Shown here: positions 12,315-24,505 of the stretch, piece by piece
Layout of the letters: each line of letters opens with the position of its first letter
How positions within the stretch are numbered: position 1 is the stretch's first letter
Source of the DNA: Lantana camara
Taxonomy: Eukaryota > Streptophyta > Magnoliopsida > Lamiales > Verbenaceae
Direction: 5' to 3'
DNA length: 64,000 nucleotides
Assembly (NCBI GenBank): GCA_037501455.1
Contig: CM074855.1
Coordinates: forward strand, 36,117,001-36,181,000
Notes under the pieces: model-generated
The model's database searches: none
What the model saw: the letters and a program-made list of their open reading frames with translations, nothing else
Told to the model about the DNA's origin: nothing
Translations under genes and position numbers: made by a program

Positions 12315-15300
12315 TGTAACGCCCCAGTTTTTCAGTTTTAAATAATGTGGCGTATTTGTTCATAAATTGCGCAAACTAATTATTTAATTATATGATTAAT
12401 TGTTTATAAATGTTTACATTTGATTTAAACTATAGACTATGGTTATTTTAAGTAATTCATTTTATTTTACTTTGATATTTAGTGTTTAATTTCTTAATTA
12501 AGGTTTCATGTTACCTTAACTATTTCGGTAACTCTGTTAATTAATTTCAACATGTTATTAGTTGGCTTTAAATTCATTTAATATGGAATTTAAGTTTTGG
12601 TAATTCATTTATAACTATATGAATTCGTTCTTGCGCATGAGTGTTCTATTTGTGCTTCGTTCTTCTATGTAATGATATCGGATTGGTATGGAAATTTAAT
12701 ATGTCGTAAATATGTGTGTTATGAACATGCCTATATGCTCGGTTTATGTTTTCGGATTCATTTGACGTGTTAACGGATTTAATTTGATTTGTGGAACCAA
12801 GTCGGGGGCTAACGAGCAATTAGCGCACCCTTGGTTCCGTACGTGATATCTTGAGCTCGGGAATTCGGATTCGAATTCCGTCAACTCCGTTGCCTTCCTA
12901 TCGACGATGCGGAGACAATGGAACAAGCCTCATACCTTTTTGAAATCATTAAGACCTCCGAAATCCAACTGTAACGGACAACTCGTGCAAGAAGAGCTCC
13001 TTTTGGTTGACTAGTCTTCATGGTGGGACCCTTAACACCTCTTAAACCTAACCATACCTTAACCATGGCTTGTGTACTTGAGTTAAACCCTTTCTCCTAC
13101 CCTTTTAGCTCTGAAAACCGAACCAAACACTTTCCTTCTCAGCTGGAACTGATCGAGAGAGAGAGAGAGGAGAAAGAAGAAGAAAACCTTGGCCCTTTTG
13201 TGATTTTGAGCTCAAATCACCATTTTCCTTCACCAAATCTTTAAGGTATGAATATTTATGTCTTCTCTACTCTATTATACTTGATTTCATCTCCTTACAT
13301 CATGATTTGGATCAGATTTGATTAGGGTTTGGGCTAAGAGCATGAATAGGGTTTTTGGGGAAATTTGCTCTTATGATCTTGTTTGCTTGTGTAGCTGATT
13401 TTCTTGCTTATACATGATCATATGAACTTGTTTCTTGAACCATTTCTTTCCTAACTAATAGTATATGATGTTAGGAGGATTTTATCTCTTGAACCTTTGG
13501 TGAAATTATGAAATATGGAGCTCCAAACTTGATGTTCAAACTGCTTCCCCTGTTTTTCGAACTGCTGTGTGAAATTTTGTGTTGGTGCTTGATCAAATGG
13601 TCTCCATTTCGTGTGAAATTGCATGGAGTTGATGTACACTCATTGTTCTATATGTTAGCATTCATGTTTCAAGTATTTGGATCCATTTGAAGCCTCAAAA
13701 CCGAAGTACATGGCCTGTTCTTATGCATGATCTTTGACAGACTTGTTGCTGTTGCGTTTTGTAACTTGTGGGTCATTCTAATGTGCTTTAAATTGTACCA
13801 TTTTGCATATATATGAAGTACCTTAGTAGTTTAGTATGTTAGCATGCATTCCCCAAAGTTTCAGATCCAAATTCATGCCCTAAGTACTAGATCAAGGCAT
13901 GATTGAACAATTGAGCTCTTATGTGCGATTTTGGCGACCCAGTTTTGTTGCATGGATTCGATGGCCTTAATGTGTGATTTAGCCTTTGCACTCTAAATGA
14001 AATATGCTCCTAACATGCTAAATATGTTGTATATCAAGTTTCATAAGATTTGGAGTTGATTTGGTATGCTTTTGGATTGATTTTGTTCCAGTTTCTTTCC
14101 TAGCATGAGTTGTTGCAACTTTGGACCATTAATTGGCTTGAAATGCATGAATTAATGCTACCTTAACTTACCTATATGTGTTAGTTTGATATTTATTTGG
14201 TTTGGCATGAGTTTTGCCCTGCTTGTTGTATGTTTTTTTGCCACTGACCTAAATCCGCGAGGGTGGATTTTTCCTTTTGGAAAAATCCGCGGGGGTGGAT
14301 TTGAGGCAGTGGGACTGGACCAGATCCATGGGGGTGGATTTTTCCCTTTGGAAAAATCCATGGGGGTGGATTTTGTCCAGCCTGTTTTTTTTACTCCGAT
14401 TCCATTTTTCTTCGTTTGTTTGATCTTCCTCCACCTCTTTTATGACTTTTTTTGAGATACTAACATGTTCTATAATGTGTTATCTTATTTATTATAATTT
14501 TCATGATTTTTCGTGGAATATTTTACAAGTTATGATTTAATATGTCATCAATGCTCCAAGAATGAATGAAATGATTGATTATGTGCCTTAATGCATCTCC
14601 ATGCCACGACTTGCTCTCTTATGCATATCATAAGACATTCATTGCATTGCCATTTATGTGCGTTTTGAGGCGTTTATGATTCCCGTAACCCATTTCCCTT
14701 ATCATATGATTTGTTCTTGTTCTCAAACTTTGGAAATATGTTACATTATGTGATATGATGTATGTAGTAGCGTTTTGTGAAAGATTGAATACGTTTGAAT
14801 GTGTGATGAACTTAATTTACTTCAATGCTCTTATTTGCCTAAATGTTGGATCTTGTACTTTGAATTTCTTGAATTGAATTGATTGGAAAAGTGAAATGTG
14901 AAGGATATGAACTCGTTTGGATACGAATGCTTCATTGAATGAATGAATTGAATGTTTATATGTTTTTAAGACTTTAATAGTGCACATGAACGTGTTCCTT
15001 ACATTATAGAATCTTCTCTTCATTCATATCATGATCATTACATTGCCGAGCGTCCTATTTGGTCATTTTGAGTCTCACTTCACCTTTCTTGCACAGATTT
15101 TGACCCTGTTGGAGACGAGGCCGGTCAGTGAGGCTCTTGTGCTCTCTTTTGTTGGTTTAAGGTGGGTTTCTCTTCTACTTAGATAAAACGACCCGATATA
15201 TCTCCTTACGTGAAAAGTTTTAAGCCAAAGTAATATGATGTATATATTGAGTCTTTTATCGAGTAAATGATTGCAAACGTAAAGCCCTTATTTCTTGAAT

Positions 15301-16293
15301 CCTACCTAATGTTTTGGCGAGAATGAATGAATGTTCACAATGAATGGGGCCCAGGGGCTTGGTGTGAGTGGGGACCCGAGGAGGCAAGGGCTGACGGTAA
15401 ACCCTCACACTAGTCCCACCAATGAACGGCGTAACCGGACCTCGTTAGGAGTTAGCGAGGAATGGACGCTGAGTGCCATCTGGGGAGTCATGTTCCCCTT
15501 TTGGTCAATAAATGGGTGGATGGGCCTTGCAAACCCGCCACCAACCCGGAGGAAGAAGGTGTAAATGTTATTGAATGCGCACGAAAGAATGTTATGCATG
15601 AAAAGAAAGAAAGAATGAATGAATGAATGTTAATGAATGTTAATGAATGTCAATGAATTACACGAGGTGTTGGTTGGAGATAATGCACGCCCACTTGCCG
15701 GGCCAATAATGACCAAATGTTAATGAATCGTTATAATCCCTTTTGATGATTTCTATTTGCCCATTTGGGAAATTCTTCAAAACCTCACTTGGGATTATAA
15801 CTTGCATGTGAATGTTTAATTATTATCGTATATTATATTTATGCCCTGCTTTTATACCCACCAGTCCCTTTTGGACTGAACCCGTTTGGCTTTCAGTTGT
15901 GTTGTGCAGGTGTCGAGGGAGCTAGGCGGGATTTCGAGTCATAGGTTTTACTTTCGTCTTTTAGCCCTTGTATTTTGGTCTTACACATACATATTGCACG
16001 TTGGATCACTGTATTGTTTAATAATGGAGCGTATTGGTTATTTGAGCCTTGACGGCATTTGATAATGTATATGGACTATTTTGGAGTTTGGCTGCTCATT
16101 GTTTATATTATGGCCAGTTATTACTTCCGCATTTGTAATCATTCTGATTTTATGGTTCAAGGGTTAGCCCGCCTAGCATAGCGTGTGTGTTTGTCCCCGT
16201 TCGCCGTGACTTAGCTCGAGTATAGATCGTCCATTTCATATTCGGGTCGGGTCTCGGTGCGGGGGATGTGGTACCTTGCGCTCGGGTGCTACA
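12315..16293 (+). repeat. LARD-A right (3') LTR
   Basis: Near-identical to 5188-9156. The 10-bp length difference comes from one extra TTAATGAATG unit near 15,630. Other differences are scattered single bases, mostly transitions. Confidence 0.97.
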
Positions 16294-16298
16294 TGTTC
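16294..16298. repeat. Right target-site duplication of LARD-A (TGTTC)
   Basis: Matches 5183-5187. Confidence 0.95.
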
Positions 16299-16559
16299 CA
16301 TGTATCCCAACTCCGTAAATACTTTGCGGATGAATCCCACATCTTGCCAATAGAAGAAGTTCCTCTAAAGCCCGACTTGACTTATACAGTAAGACCAACC
16401 GAAATCTTGGATAGGAAATTCCAAGAACTAAGGAATCGGAAAATCCCCCTTGTTAAAGTGTTATGGAAAGGACATGGGACAGAAGAACAAACCTGGGAAA
16501 TTGAGGAAAAAATGCAGAAACATTACCCAGAGTTGTTCCGAAACAGGAATAGAATCTGA
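16299..16559 (+). pseudogene. Ty3/gypsy integrase C-terminus with chromodomain-like tail (separated exon of the broken gag-pol)
   Basis: This is the end of the integrase cut off by LARD-A. It starts with HVSQLRKYFAD, the conserved motif found near integrase C-termini of plant Ty3 elements. It ends with VKVLWKGHGTEEQTWEIEEK...YPELF, a chromodomain-like fold signature in which a conserved Trp precedes an acidic helix; in chromoviruses this domain guides insertion. The stop codon TGA (16557-16559) falls inside the PPT-proximal hairpin. Without the rest of gag-pol the segment has no start of its own. Confidence 0.9.
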
Positions 16560-16570
16560 GGACAGATTCT
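16551..16570 (+). other. PPT-proximal hairpin, Ty3/gypsy element
   Basis: AGAATCTG-AGGA-CAGATTCT is a perfect 8-bp stem with loop AGGA. It overlaps the gag-pol stop codon and sits just before the PPT. Confidence 0.88.
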
Positions 16571-16572
16571 CT

Positions 16573-16586
16573 TTAAGGGGGGAAGA
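16573..16586 (+). other. Ty3/gypsy polypurine tract
   Basis: TTAAGGGGGGAAGA lies immediately 5' of the LTR start TGTAACAGCCC. Confidence 0.92.
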
Positions 16587-16587
16587 T

Positions 16588-19500
16588 TGTAACAGCCCGG
16601 ATTTTTGAGATCAGGATAGCACGGGTAAGTAAAGGGTTAAGAGGAAAGCGTTTATAGCCTTAGTCCATTACACATTCCATTTTATGTGAATTATGTGCAT
16701 TTATGTTCTGATTTTTTATTTGTGCCTTTTTGAGAGAATCACATCACTATTCATCCATCGAACCCTAAACCTTTACCTAAACCTTGAAAAACCTTAGAAA
16801 GCTGATTTCTATATTTTCCAAACTCATATCATAGTTTTCATTGTTCCAAAATATATTTTTAAAATTGTTTGTTGAAAATTCCATTTAGGTCCCTAGATAC
16901 TATTCATCTTTAATTGTAGGAATTTTCGAAACACTTTTACCTATTCAATATTGGGCTCAATAGAATCCTTGCAAAATTTTATGAATTTTGGTATGATTTC
17001 CAAACCCTAATTCTTAACGTAGCTTCCGTAGAAATCAAAACCGGCCGAAAAACCCTAATTTTGCCCTAAATTAGAAATTTCTGAATTCCAACGTTTTTCT
17101 TATACAATATTATAACCATTACGATCCTTGGATTATTTTATGAATTTTAAGATCTTTTCCAAACTCTAATACAAACCCTAACTCGATTTATAAATTTTTC
17201 CTTATTTTCCCAAAGTACTATTTCTACCGTAAAAACTAATTTTCAAACCGTCCAACATTTGGTATACAATATTACAGTCAAAATGATCCTTGAATTATTT
17301 CAATAATCATGGACATTTTCTCGGAAATCAATTCACATTCTAGCTTCGTTTATGAATTTTATTGTATTTTTCAAAATTCCCGAACGACTACTACCTTAAA
17401 TGTAGAAGTTCAAACGTTAAGTATTTATAACCATTAGAAAGCTTTTTCGATTCTCTTTCTTTTGCAATTTATCTCATTTCAAACTAAACCCTAGACGTTC
17501 TTCTACGAATTTATTACCATTTTAGAATTATTTTTATTTTGTCATGATTACTAAAATAATTAATTATTTCTTAAATAAACACCTAAGTATAACACCTAAG
17601 TATACACTTAACCCCCTAATAAATGAACCTAGCTTATTCACTACATGATTCATCAAATTAATTGCAACATAAGCCCCCAAGACATACCTATAAATACCCT
17701 TAGAAGCATAACACAAAAATCACACCCAAAACCTCCCAAAATCTCTCTCTCTCTCTCGTGACCCTCTCTCTCTTCTCTCTAAGGTGCAATTTTCTTTTAT
17801 TATTTCATGCTTTATGTTATGTTTTTAATATTATAATATTAGTAGTATGCTTAGGAATAATAAAATTATGCTTTAGGAATTTATTTTTATAATATATATG
17901 CATAATTGTTAGTTTTATGTGTAATGTGCCTACATTATGAAATTTTATTTAATTAAATGCATGAAATGTGATATGATATAATATGAATGTATATTGAAAT
18001 AATTATGTTCTTGTTTGATTAAATTTATGCTTAGAATAATTTAATTGAATTTAATTTATTATTAAAGTGTTACATTTGAATTTAATTATATGATATGAAT
18101 TCAAAAATTTGTTGAATATGATCATGAACTAGTATGAACATCTTCATGAGCTCAAGAACACATTCATAATGTTCTTAAACCAAATTCATGTGCTCGTGTG
18201 ATAGTGTGTGTATGTATGTGTTTAATTTTGTGTTATAAAGTGTTTAATTCACAAGAAATTGAATAGTAAATGTTTTCAATAGTAATTTTGACTTTTTGGT
18301 CAACATTTAATTAATTAATTTCGAAATTAATTTAATTTTAATTATAAAATATGATTTTGGAATTTTAAATAATTATTTTTCCAAATTAATTCAAAAGTTA
18401 ATAAAATTATAAAATAATTTCAAAATCAACTTACATTGTTAAATTAAATTCCAAATTTAATTCCTAATACTCTAAGTAAGGTCACAACATGATTTATAAA
18501 TATTTAAGTGGTTAAAGAATTTATGAAACCTAATAAATTTATTATTTTTCCTTAAACAAATGAAATTTAAATTTTACCGGGAAAATAATTTCTAAATGAT
18601 TTGAGAATTCTCTAATATGTTATATTTCTTAAACCTTATGTGATTATGTGATTAGAATCATAAGAACTTAGTTCTAAGTCAATAGTAATTATTTTCAGGC
18701 GACAATAACACTGAACAGTGGGATCCGTTCCACACTATCTGAATTTCCAGACTACGTGAGGGTTAAAACATTTTCAACTGGAATCATGTTTATATCTATA
18801 TCTAATTATAAAATGATTTCCAAACCTATCTATTATTTGATTTCCTATCTATATATATATTAATATCATATATATATTCCTCTTTATGAGGAAAATATCA
18901 ATAAGTCGGAATCAGGATCTTATCCGGACATTATATATTTCAGTCCTATTAATACTAAGAACTGATTCCCGACTAAGCAAGTCAATCATTATTATTTATC
19001 AAAATGGGCCCGGCGTGCAGCTGTGTCGAGCAATACTCGGAAGGTAACGGGCCGAGAGTATTGTTGGTGCCACAGACCGCCACCAACTCTTGGTAGTGGT
19101 TTAGCTGGAGGTTAGTTACTCCACGCCAAGAGACTTACAAGGGAGACAACCTCCCTGGGAGAGATAGCTTCCTCCCACATATATACATATCGTCGGTAGG
19201 GTTTGCTCCCCTACTGACACTACGGTGTTGCGGAGTTATTATCATATTTAGTTTTATTAAAGTACTGGTGCCTTGATCAGCCCGGTACTGCTTTACAAAT
19301 ATTTTAAGGAGATCGGAGGGAGACGCCTTACTTGCAGGCGGTACAAATCTTTTATTAAACGGTTCATCATTTATAAATAAACTCCAAATACCCCTATCCC
19401 GGTTTCTTACTTATGAACCGTATCATATTTGCTATATCCTATTGCTATGATTTTATATATACATATATATCTATATATATAACCATATATATATCTAAAT

Positions 19501-19923
19501 CTAATACTTCCTTCACTTAGTCACTTTGACTAATACCTCGCCTGTTTTTAAATACATGATTTCAGGGAGCGAGGATAACGACACCTAGAGGTATCTTGAA
19601 GCTATAGGTGTCATATTTATTAGATCAGGCTTAGATTAAGAGCATTTAATCCTGATCATGTATATATTACTGATAAATTTCTCTAATACATTAACTCCGT
19701 ACACTACGCTATTATATTACCCCCTTACAATATCATGCACTTTTCTGTGTGTTATCACGTTGCTTGTTGCAAATTTTAAATCCTTTCATTTTCCGCTGCA
19801 TTTTACCCTACACTCTGCTTAAGTACTATCTATACCGTTCGCCGTAGTATTTCTCGGGTGCTAGGTCTCACATCCACTCGAGGGTAGTACGGTGCGGGAG
19901 TTGTAGTGTTAGGGGGCGCTACA
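16588..19923 (+). repeat. Ty3/gypsy 3' LTR
   Basis: 3336 bp, TGTAACAGCCCGG...GGGCGCTACA. It has a TATA box at 17688-17696 followed by a CT-rich leader (CTCTCTCTCTCTCTC, ~17742-17780). The 5' LTR is outside the window, so LTR divergence cannot be measured here. Confidence 0.92.
17688..17696 (+). promoter_or_regulatory. Putative TATA box of the Ty3 LTR promoter
   Basis: CTATAAATA followed ~50 nt downstream by a CT-rich, leader-like tract, as usual near the U3/R boundary. Confidence 0.6.
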
Positions 19924-21295
19924 GTCATAGTAAACACTAAATAATGCATGCTGGTTAAGATGTTAATGTACACATGTTACACTTACAAATAATTTTAAAT
20001 GCAACACTTTAGAACAATTGTATTAATTTAAAGACATATATGTATACACGGAGAAGTTTAATTAATTTACGTACTTTAAATAACACGTCTAACACATCAA
20101 GTATGAAATCTTAAATAACAAGTATGACAACACATATAAACAAGGGCAATTAATTAATAAATATGATGCACGTGTTTATGAATGCATTGAAGAACCTGTC
20201 ACCGTAAAAATATTAAGGTTGGATCCGGTATCCATTCCTTGTTGGCCAGATTGCAAGCTTGATTTGAACGGTTGATCCTTCTTTAATTTTCCCCCCATGG
20301 TCTTTTATCTCTCCAAGCTTCTCCGGCTTCCACTCGGACCTTTCCTCGACTTGGTTGAAAATTTCTTGAACTCAACTCCTTCCCGGTTATTGATGTCCAA
20401 ATAGTTTCCGAACCCTTTTCCATAATTTATTCCTTGGTCCAAAATTTCTAGGTAGCTTTAGGATTCGAGGTGTTAATTCTTGGATTCAATTGCTTCTATT
20501 CTCATGCCATCGGTGTCTCGGCATTTCTCAAGGAATTAATCTCTAATGGTGATCCCAACATTCACCTTCGTTATCACATTGCCTTTCTTTATTATTTTTA
20601 TTTGTTGCTCCGTATCTTCCTTCAGGTCCGCCCTTGATTCCGATCTAACCCTCAAGTCACCATTTCCAACTAGAGAACCCACGAATCCGAAATTATTTGT
20701 ATATCATTCCCACTTTTTTTTTTCCACCTCTCGAATCTTGGAAATAATTTCCACGCTTGATTCTTCTTTTCTGGACCCCATCACTTGAAGTTTTACCCAA
20801 TAAGAAAAATGATGACTCCCGAATCCTTGTACGAATTTTCGGCACGCTTTCTTATTCGTCCCGAAGTTAGAGAAAGTAGACTGAATTTGTTGAACAATTG
20901 GCCGTGGTTTGATATTATTTCCACAACCTGTCACTCACAACTTACGTTGAAAATAAATGCATGTGGGTAAGGCATTCTCGTGTCATATATTCAATACCAA
21001 GAACACGAATTCAATGCATAAAGCCACAACGAATCCAATAAAATTAGCAATTAAACACATTGGACATGTAAATCTTCAAGAAAATAGAATCAAGTACTCG
21101 ACAATTATAAACAAGAATCAATGCAAGGCTCAAATTATTCGCGAATTCAAGTATTTCAAGGAATTCAAATAGGTCAGGAAATTCAAATAGAATGCTAGAC
21201 TCTCAAATTGACAATTAATTCCTATGTCGTACGACCTAGACTTGACACGACACTAGAACCTCGATTTTGCAACCGGGCTCTGATACCACTTAAGA
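19924..21295 (-). repeat. LARD-B internal region 1, PBS-proximal part
   Basis: Direct duplicate of 28392-29763, same length. Short open frames in it recur in the second copy with substitutions and match no known protein. The left edge is the Ty3 insertion point. Confidence 0.93.
21271..21288 (-). other. LARD-B PBS, copy 1
   Basis: Reverse complement of TGGTATCAGAGCCCGGTT, 7 nt from the start of the reversed LTR. Confidence 0.93.
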
Positions 21296-22108
21296 TGTAG
21301 CACCCCTACACGTGGAGATGCCACACCCCTACACTATAGGTTGATCCACGCACGAAACGGGTAATCCGTACATGAACTAACCTATAGCGAACGTGTGACA
21401 ATGCAATAAAACGACAAGCTGGGCGGGACCAACTTATACATGCAACAAAATAAAGCGGAAGCATAATCTATTCACTATCAAATATATCTATTAAACAGGC
21501 TATGACATTGATCATTTATCAAATAACTTGTATACTAGTTCACATATCAATACACTATCATCTCCGAATAAATAATAATTAATCGTAACACTAAGTCTAA
21601 TGCAACAATAAAGAAGATACACCGTGCTTGACTCGATTACATGAACTGGACTCGACTCGATTCCCGCCTAGCGTGCACTTGCAATAACCTGAAAGGTGGA
21701 CGCGTCAGTCTGTGAAGACCGAGTGAGGGGTGTAAATAAATATTAGCGCAGACAACATGCAAGTTATATTCTCGGGTAAAGATTTAGAAAGATAAATGTA
21801 TAACATCAATAATGAGAGGTCTTCGCCCGAGAATACAACTGTCAATATTAAATACTTGATCATTTTCATGTATTCAATACATAGCCTCGGCGAGTGAGGG
21901 CAGTCTCCAACCTTACTCCAATGTACATGAAACATGCTTGCTTTCTTAACTAATAGGTGATCATGCAATTCAATTATCGTGCAATCGTGCGATCGTGTAA
22001 TCAAGTAACACATTCATGGAATGGAAATCATGCAATAACCCGAGGACAATCCGTGGTGCCGGACCCGTCCCCAATCTCCTTCTCCCTCCAATGATGGGAA
22101 GGTAGCTA

Positions 22109-22113
22109 GCCTT
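22109..22113. repeat. Target-site duplication GCCTT (left; right copy 24506-24510)
   Basis: The uninterrupted LTR2 reads GGTAGCTAGCCTTCACC with one GCCTT; LTR1 has GCCTT on both sides of the insertion. Confidence 0.92.
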
Positions 22114-24505
22114 TGCTGCCGTTCCTATCTCATAGGGTGACCAGCAAAGATACCTCACTAGCTAGTTTTACGGTGTGCGTCTCCACACAACCAACCTTGA
22201 AAGCCAGGACCGCGAGGGGTAAGAGTCAACACTTCGTCACAGGTCATACTGCGAGAACCCCCTCTACGATAGAGCCCCTTACGGGTTACTCAAACTAGCT
22301 CTGATACCAGTTGATGGGATGCGGGCCCACAACAGTAGCAGTCGGGGACCACATTTTAAAATTTTTATTATAATACAAGTATTAAAATATTTCTAAAACA
22401 TTTTAATACAAAGCGGAAGACTTAGCCGGATCTACTCAAGTATATACATGCAATTGATAATAAATTTTAAATCACTTAAGCAGATAAATATCTAACATGC
22501 AATTAACACTTAAGAGCACATAATTTATCATGCTTAAAATAAAATAACTGTAAAATATTACCGTACTGCAAACATGGCTATCTAACGGCATTTTTCCAGC
22601 TCCTTGCCCTTTCGTGAGACCGGCAGAGCTTCCCTGCAATATCCCCAGGGACACCCTCGGAGTGTGGGCTCCGAAAGTATTTCTCTAAATACTTAGAGAA
22701 AATAAACTTTAAACTAGGAACCCTTTTCAGGGTTTATTCTCCCGAAATTAGGCGTTTTATACAAACACCTAATTAAAATTAATTCCAAAATAAATCGGAA
22801 TTAACTAGGAGAAAAATGGGATTTGATTTCAAAGCCAAAGTTTGGCCAAAACCATCCCAAAACTGAATGGGAGAAATGGCAAGGGGATCAGCCTATTTAT
22901 AGGCAAAAACCCGAGGGCAAAACGGTCATTTTGGATACAAAAGCAAGGGCAAAATGGTCATTTCACATCCCCACTTGCGTGTACAACTTGGACACGTAAA
23001 CCAAGGTGACCACGTCGTAGATCTCTCAGCCACGAGTCCAACGCCGCCGGACGATCGCCGATCGGAGGTCTCACGCGCCCACACGCGCGGCCACAAGGCG
23101 GCGCGTGTGATCACTTGCTGGCTAGGGTTTCCGGTGATGTGGCCTCTTCAGGAGATGCCACGTGTCCGGGTCTGGTCCGACCCGGAACCGGTCCGGCCCT
23201 ATCCGGGAACCCGACCCGTTGACCCGACTCTGGACCCGTTGACCCGGTCAACATGATGACGTGGCGCGATCTGGAACGTCCACGTGTCGCACACGTGGCG
23301 TGCCACGCGGCTGCCCAGTCAGCGCCACCTGGTCCATTTGCTGACGTGGCGTGACATGTCAGTGCCACGTCACCTGCCACGTCAGCATTTTTACTTTTTT
23401 TTTTTTTTTAAATAAAATTTTATTTTCTCCAAAATAAAATTTCGGGCATTTCCAACTCTTTGGAACTTGATTTATTTTCTTAAAATAAATCCCTTGGCTA
23501 TTTTCAAACACTTTGAAAATTCATTTCTCTTTCTCCTTTTATTATTTTCTCTTTGGGTTTTTCAATTTGGGGCTTGCAGGGGGACCTGCAGGACTAATTA
23601 ATTTTAGCTCCAAACGGGTTAATATATTATCATCTCATGATAGTAATTAATTACCGTTTAACAATATTTAATTCCACTAAATAAATATTGTTGCACTCTA
23701 AAATTAATTAAATTATTCACGAATTTCTCGATCTAGAATAATTTCGCATTTTACTCCTCCGTGTAGATATCCATGAAAAATAAATTGCAACTACTATCAT
23801 TTATTTTTCATCTCTAATTTGAAATTTATTGATTTGCCTTAAGTTCAAATTCTCTGTATGTGAAACACATTCATCATACAACTTCGGTGACGTATCACTC
23901 GAAGTGCTTTGGCCAAAGTCTTAATTCGAACTTTTGCAAATCTATTTCAAGGATATCTCGTACCTTCCAGCAAGGCCACAGATTCCTCAATCAATATAAC
24001 TCTTTAGCACATTTCATGTTGTCACCGAATCATACAAAGTATTTTGGCCACCTGTTACCGAGACCTCACTTCAAGTATGTTACAGTGACTAACACTACAT
24101 GCCTAAAGCCGAAATATTGTCAAAATTAAGAGTACAATGCTTCCTGAGATTTTATTCATTTTAGATAGCAGTATAAAATGAATAATCTCAGTGGTCCAGT
24201 TCGATGTTTCCAATCCTATTGAAAATCATCAACGTGTTATAATTGGAATCACCATTCCCTATGACGAAAGACTAATCATCTTATATAACCACGTTATAGT
24301 CTTGATAAGAACATATTCTTATCTTACCAACTAGAACTTTAATGACACGTGATTTCGGTATTCAAAGTCTTTTCCTATGAAACACATTTCATATGAGAAT
24401 ACCACCACACGTCATTAATTATTAATATGTGAAATACTCATAACTTGCTGTAAATTCAGTTTAATTAATTCAGCAAATTGAATTTTCAGGGCACCATTCC
24501 CAACA
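22114..24505 (-). mobile_element. One-LTR truncated retrotransposon inserted in LARD-B LTR1
   Basis: The insert starts TGCTGCCG and ends CCCAACA and is flanked by a perfect 5-bp TSD. It contains one complete LTR in reverse (22312-24505, 2194 bp, TGATGGGATG...TTCCCAACA), a reverse PBS (GCTCTGATACCA, 22298-22309), and only ~200 bp of internal sequence. No second LTR or PPT is present, yet the outer ends have the TG/CA form needed for integration. Confidence 0.85.
23250..23395. promoter_or_regulatory. ACGT-core cluster in the LTR of the one-LTR element
   Basis: GC-rich stretch with at least seven ACGT cores in G-box/C-box-like contexts (TGACGTGGC, CCACGTGTC, CACACGTGGC, CTGACGTGGC, GCCACGTCA). 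Such cores are bound by plant bZIP and bHLH factors in other promoters. It sits in an otherwise AT-rich LTR. Confidence 0.6.

Larger units (their letters stand above)
5188..16293 (+). mobile_element. LARD-A: non-coding large retrotransposon derivative nested in Ty3 integrase
   Basis: An 11,106-bp element with TG...CA ends, two nearly identical LTRs (3969 and 3979 bp), a tRNA-iMet-type PBS after the left LTR, and a PPT before the right LTR. The internal region is only 3158 bp and has no gag, protease, RT or integrase. LTRs of ~4 kb around a non-coding ~3-kb core fit the LARD class described from cereals. It must be moved by proteins from another element. Its PBS, the PPT-proximal hairpin and the TGTAACGCCCC start resemble the Ty3-type elements in this window, so a Ty3/gypsy helper is likely. 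I counted about 17 differences between the LTRs by eye (~0.4%), including one 10-bp unit, so it is a young insertion. Confidence 0.95.
1..19923 (+). mobile_element. Ty3/gypsy LTR retrotransposon, 5' end off window, interrupted by LARD-A
   Basis: The element runs from an internal leader at the window edge through an extra ORF, gag-pol, PPT and a complete 3' LTR ending in CGCTACA. The 5' LTR and PBS lie left of the window. Gag-pol order (Gag, two zinc knuckles, protease, RT, RNase H, integrase, chromodomain-like tail) is that of Ty3/gypsy. The long LTR (3336 bp) and the tail suggest a Tekay/Del-type chromovirus, but that lineage call is inference. LARD-A interrupts it at 5188-16293. Without LARD-A the visible part is about 8.8 kb. 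It inserted into the internal region of LARD-B: the five bases after its end, GTCAT (19924-19928), are also found at the matching place in the uninterrupted copy (28392-28396). Confidence 0.93.

Noticed and set aside
22954..23380. Overlapping frames on both strands in a GC-rich LTR segment
   Set aside because: No domain, and the segment is better explained as an ACGT-rich LTR control region.
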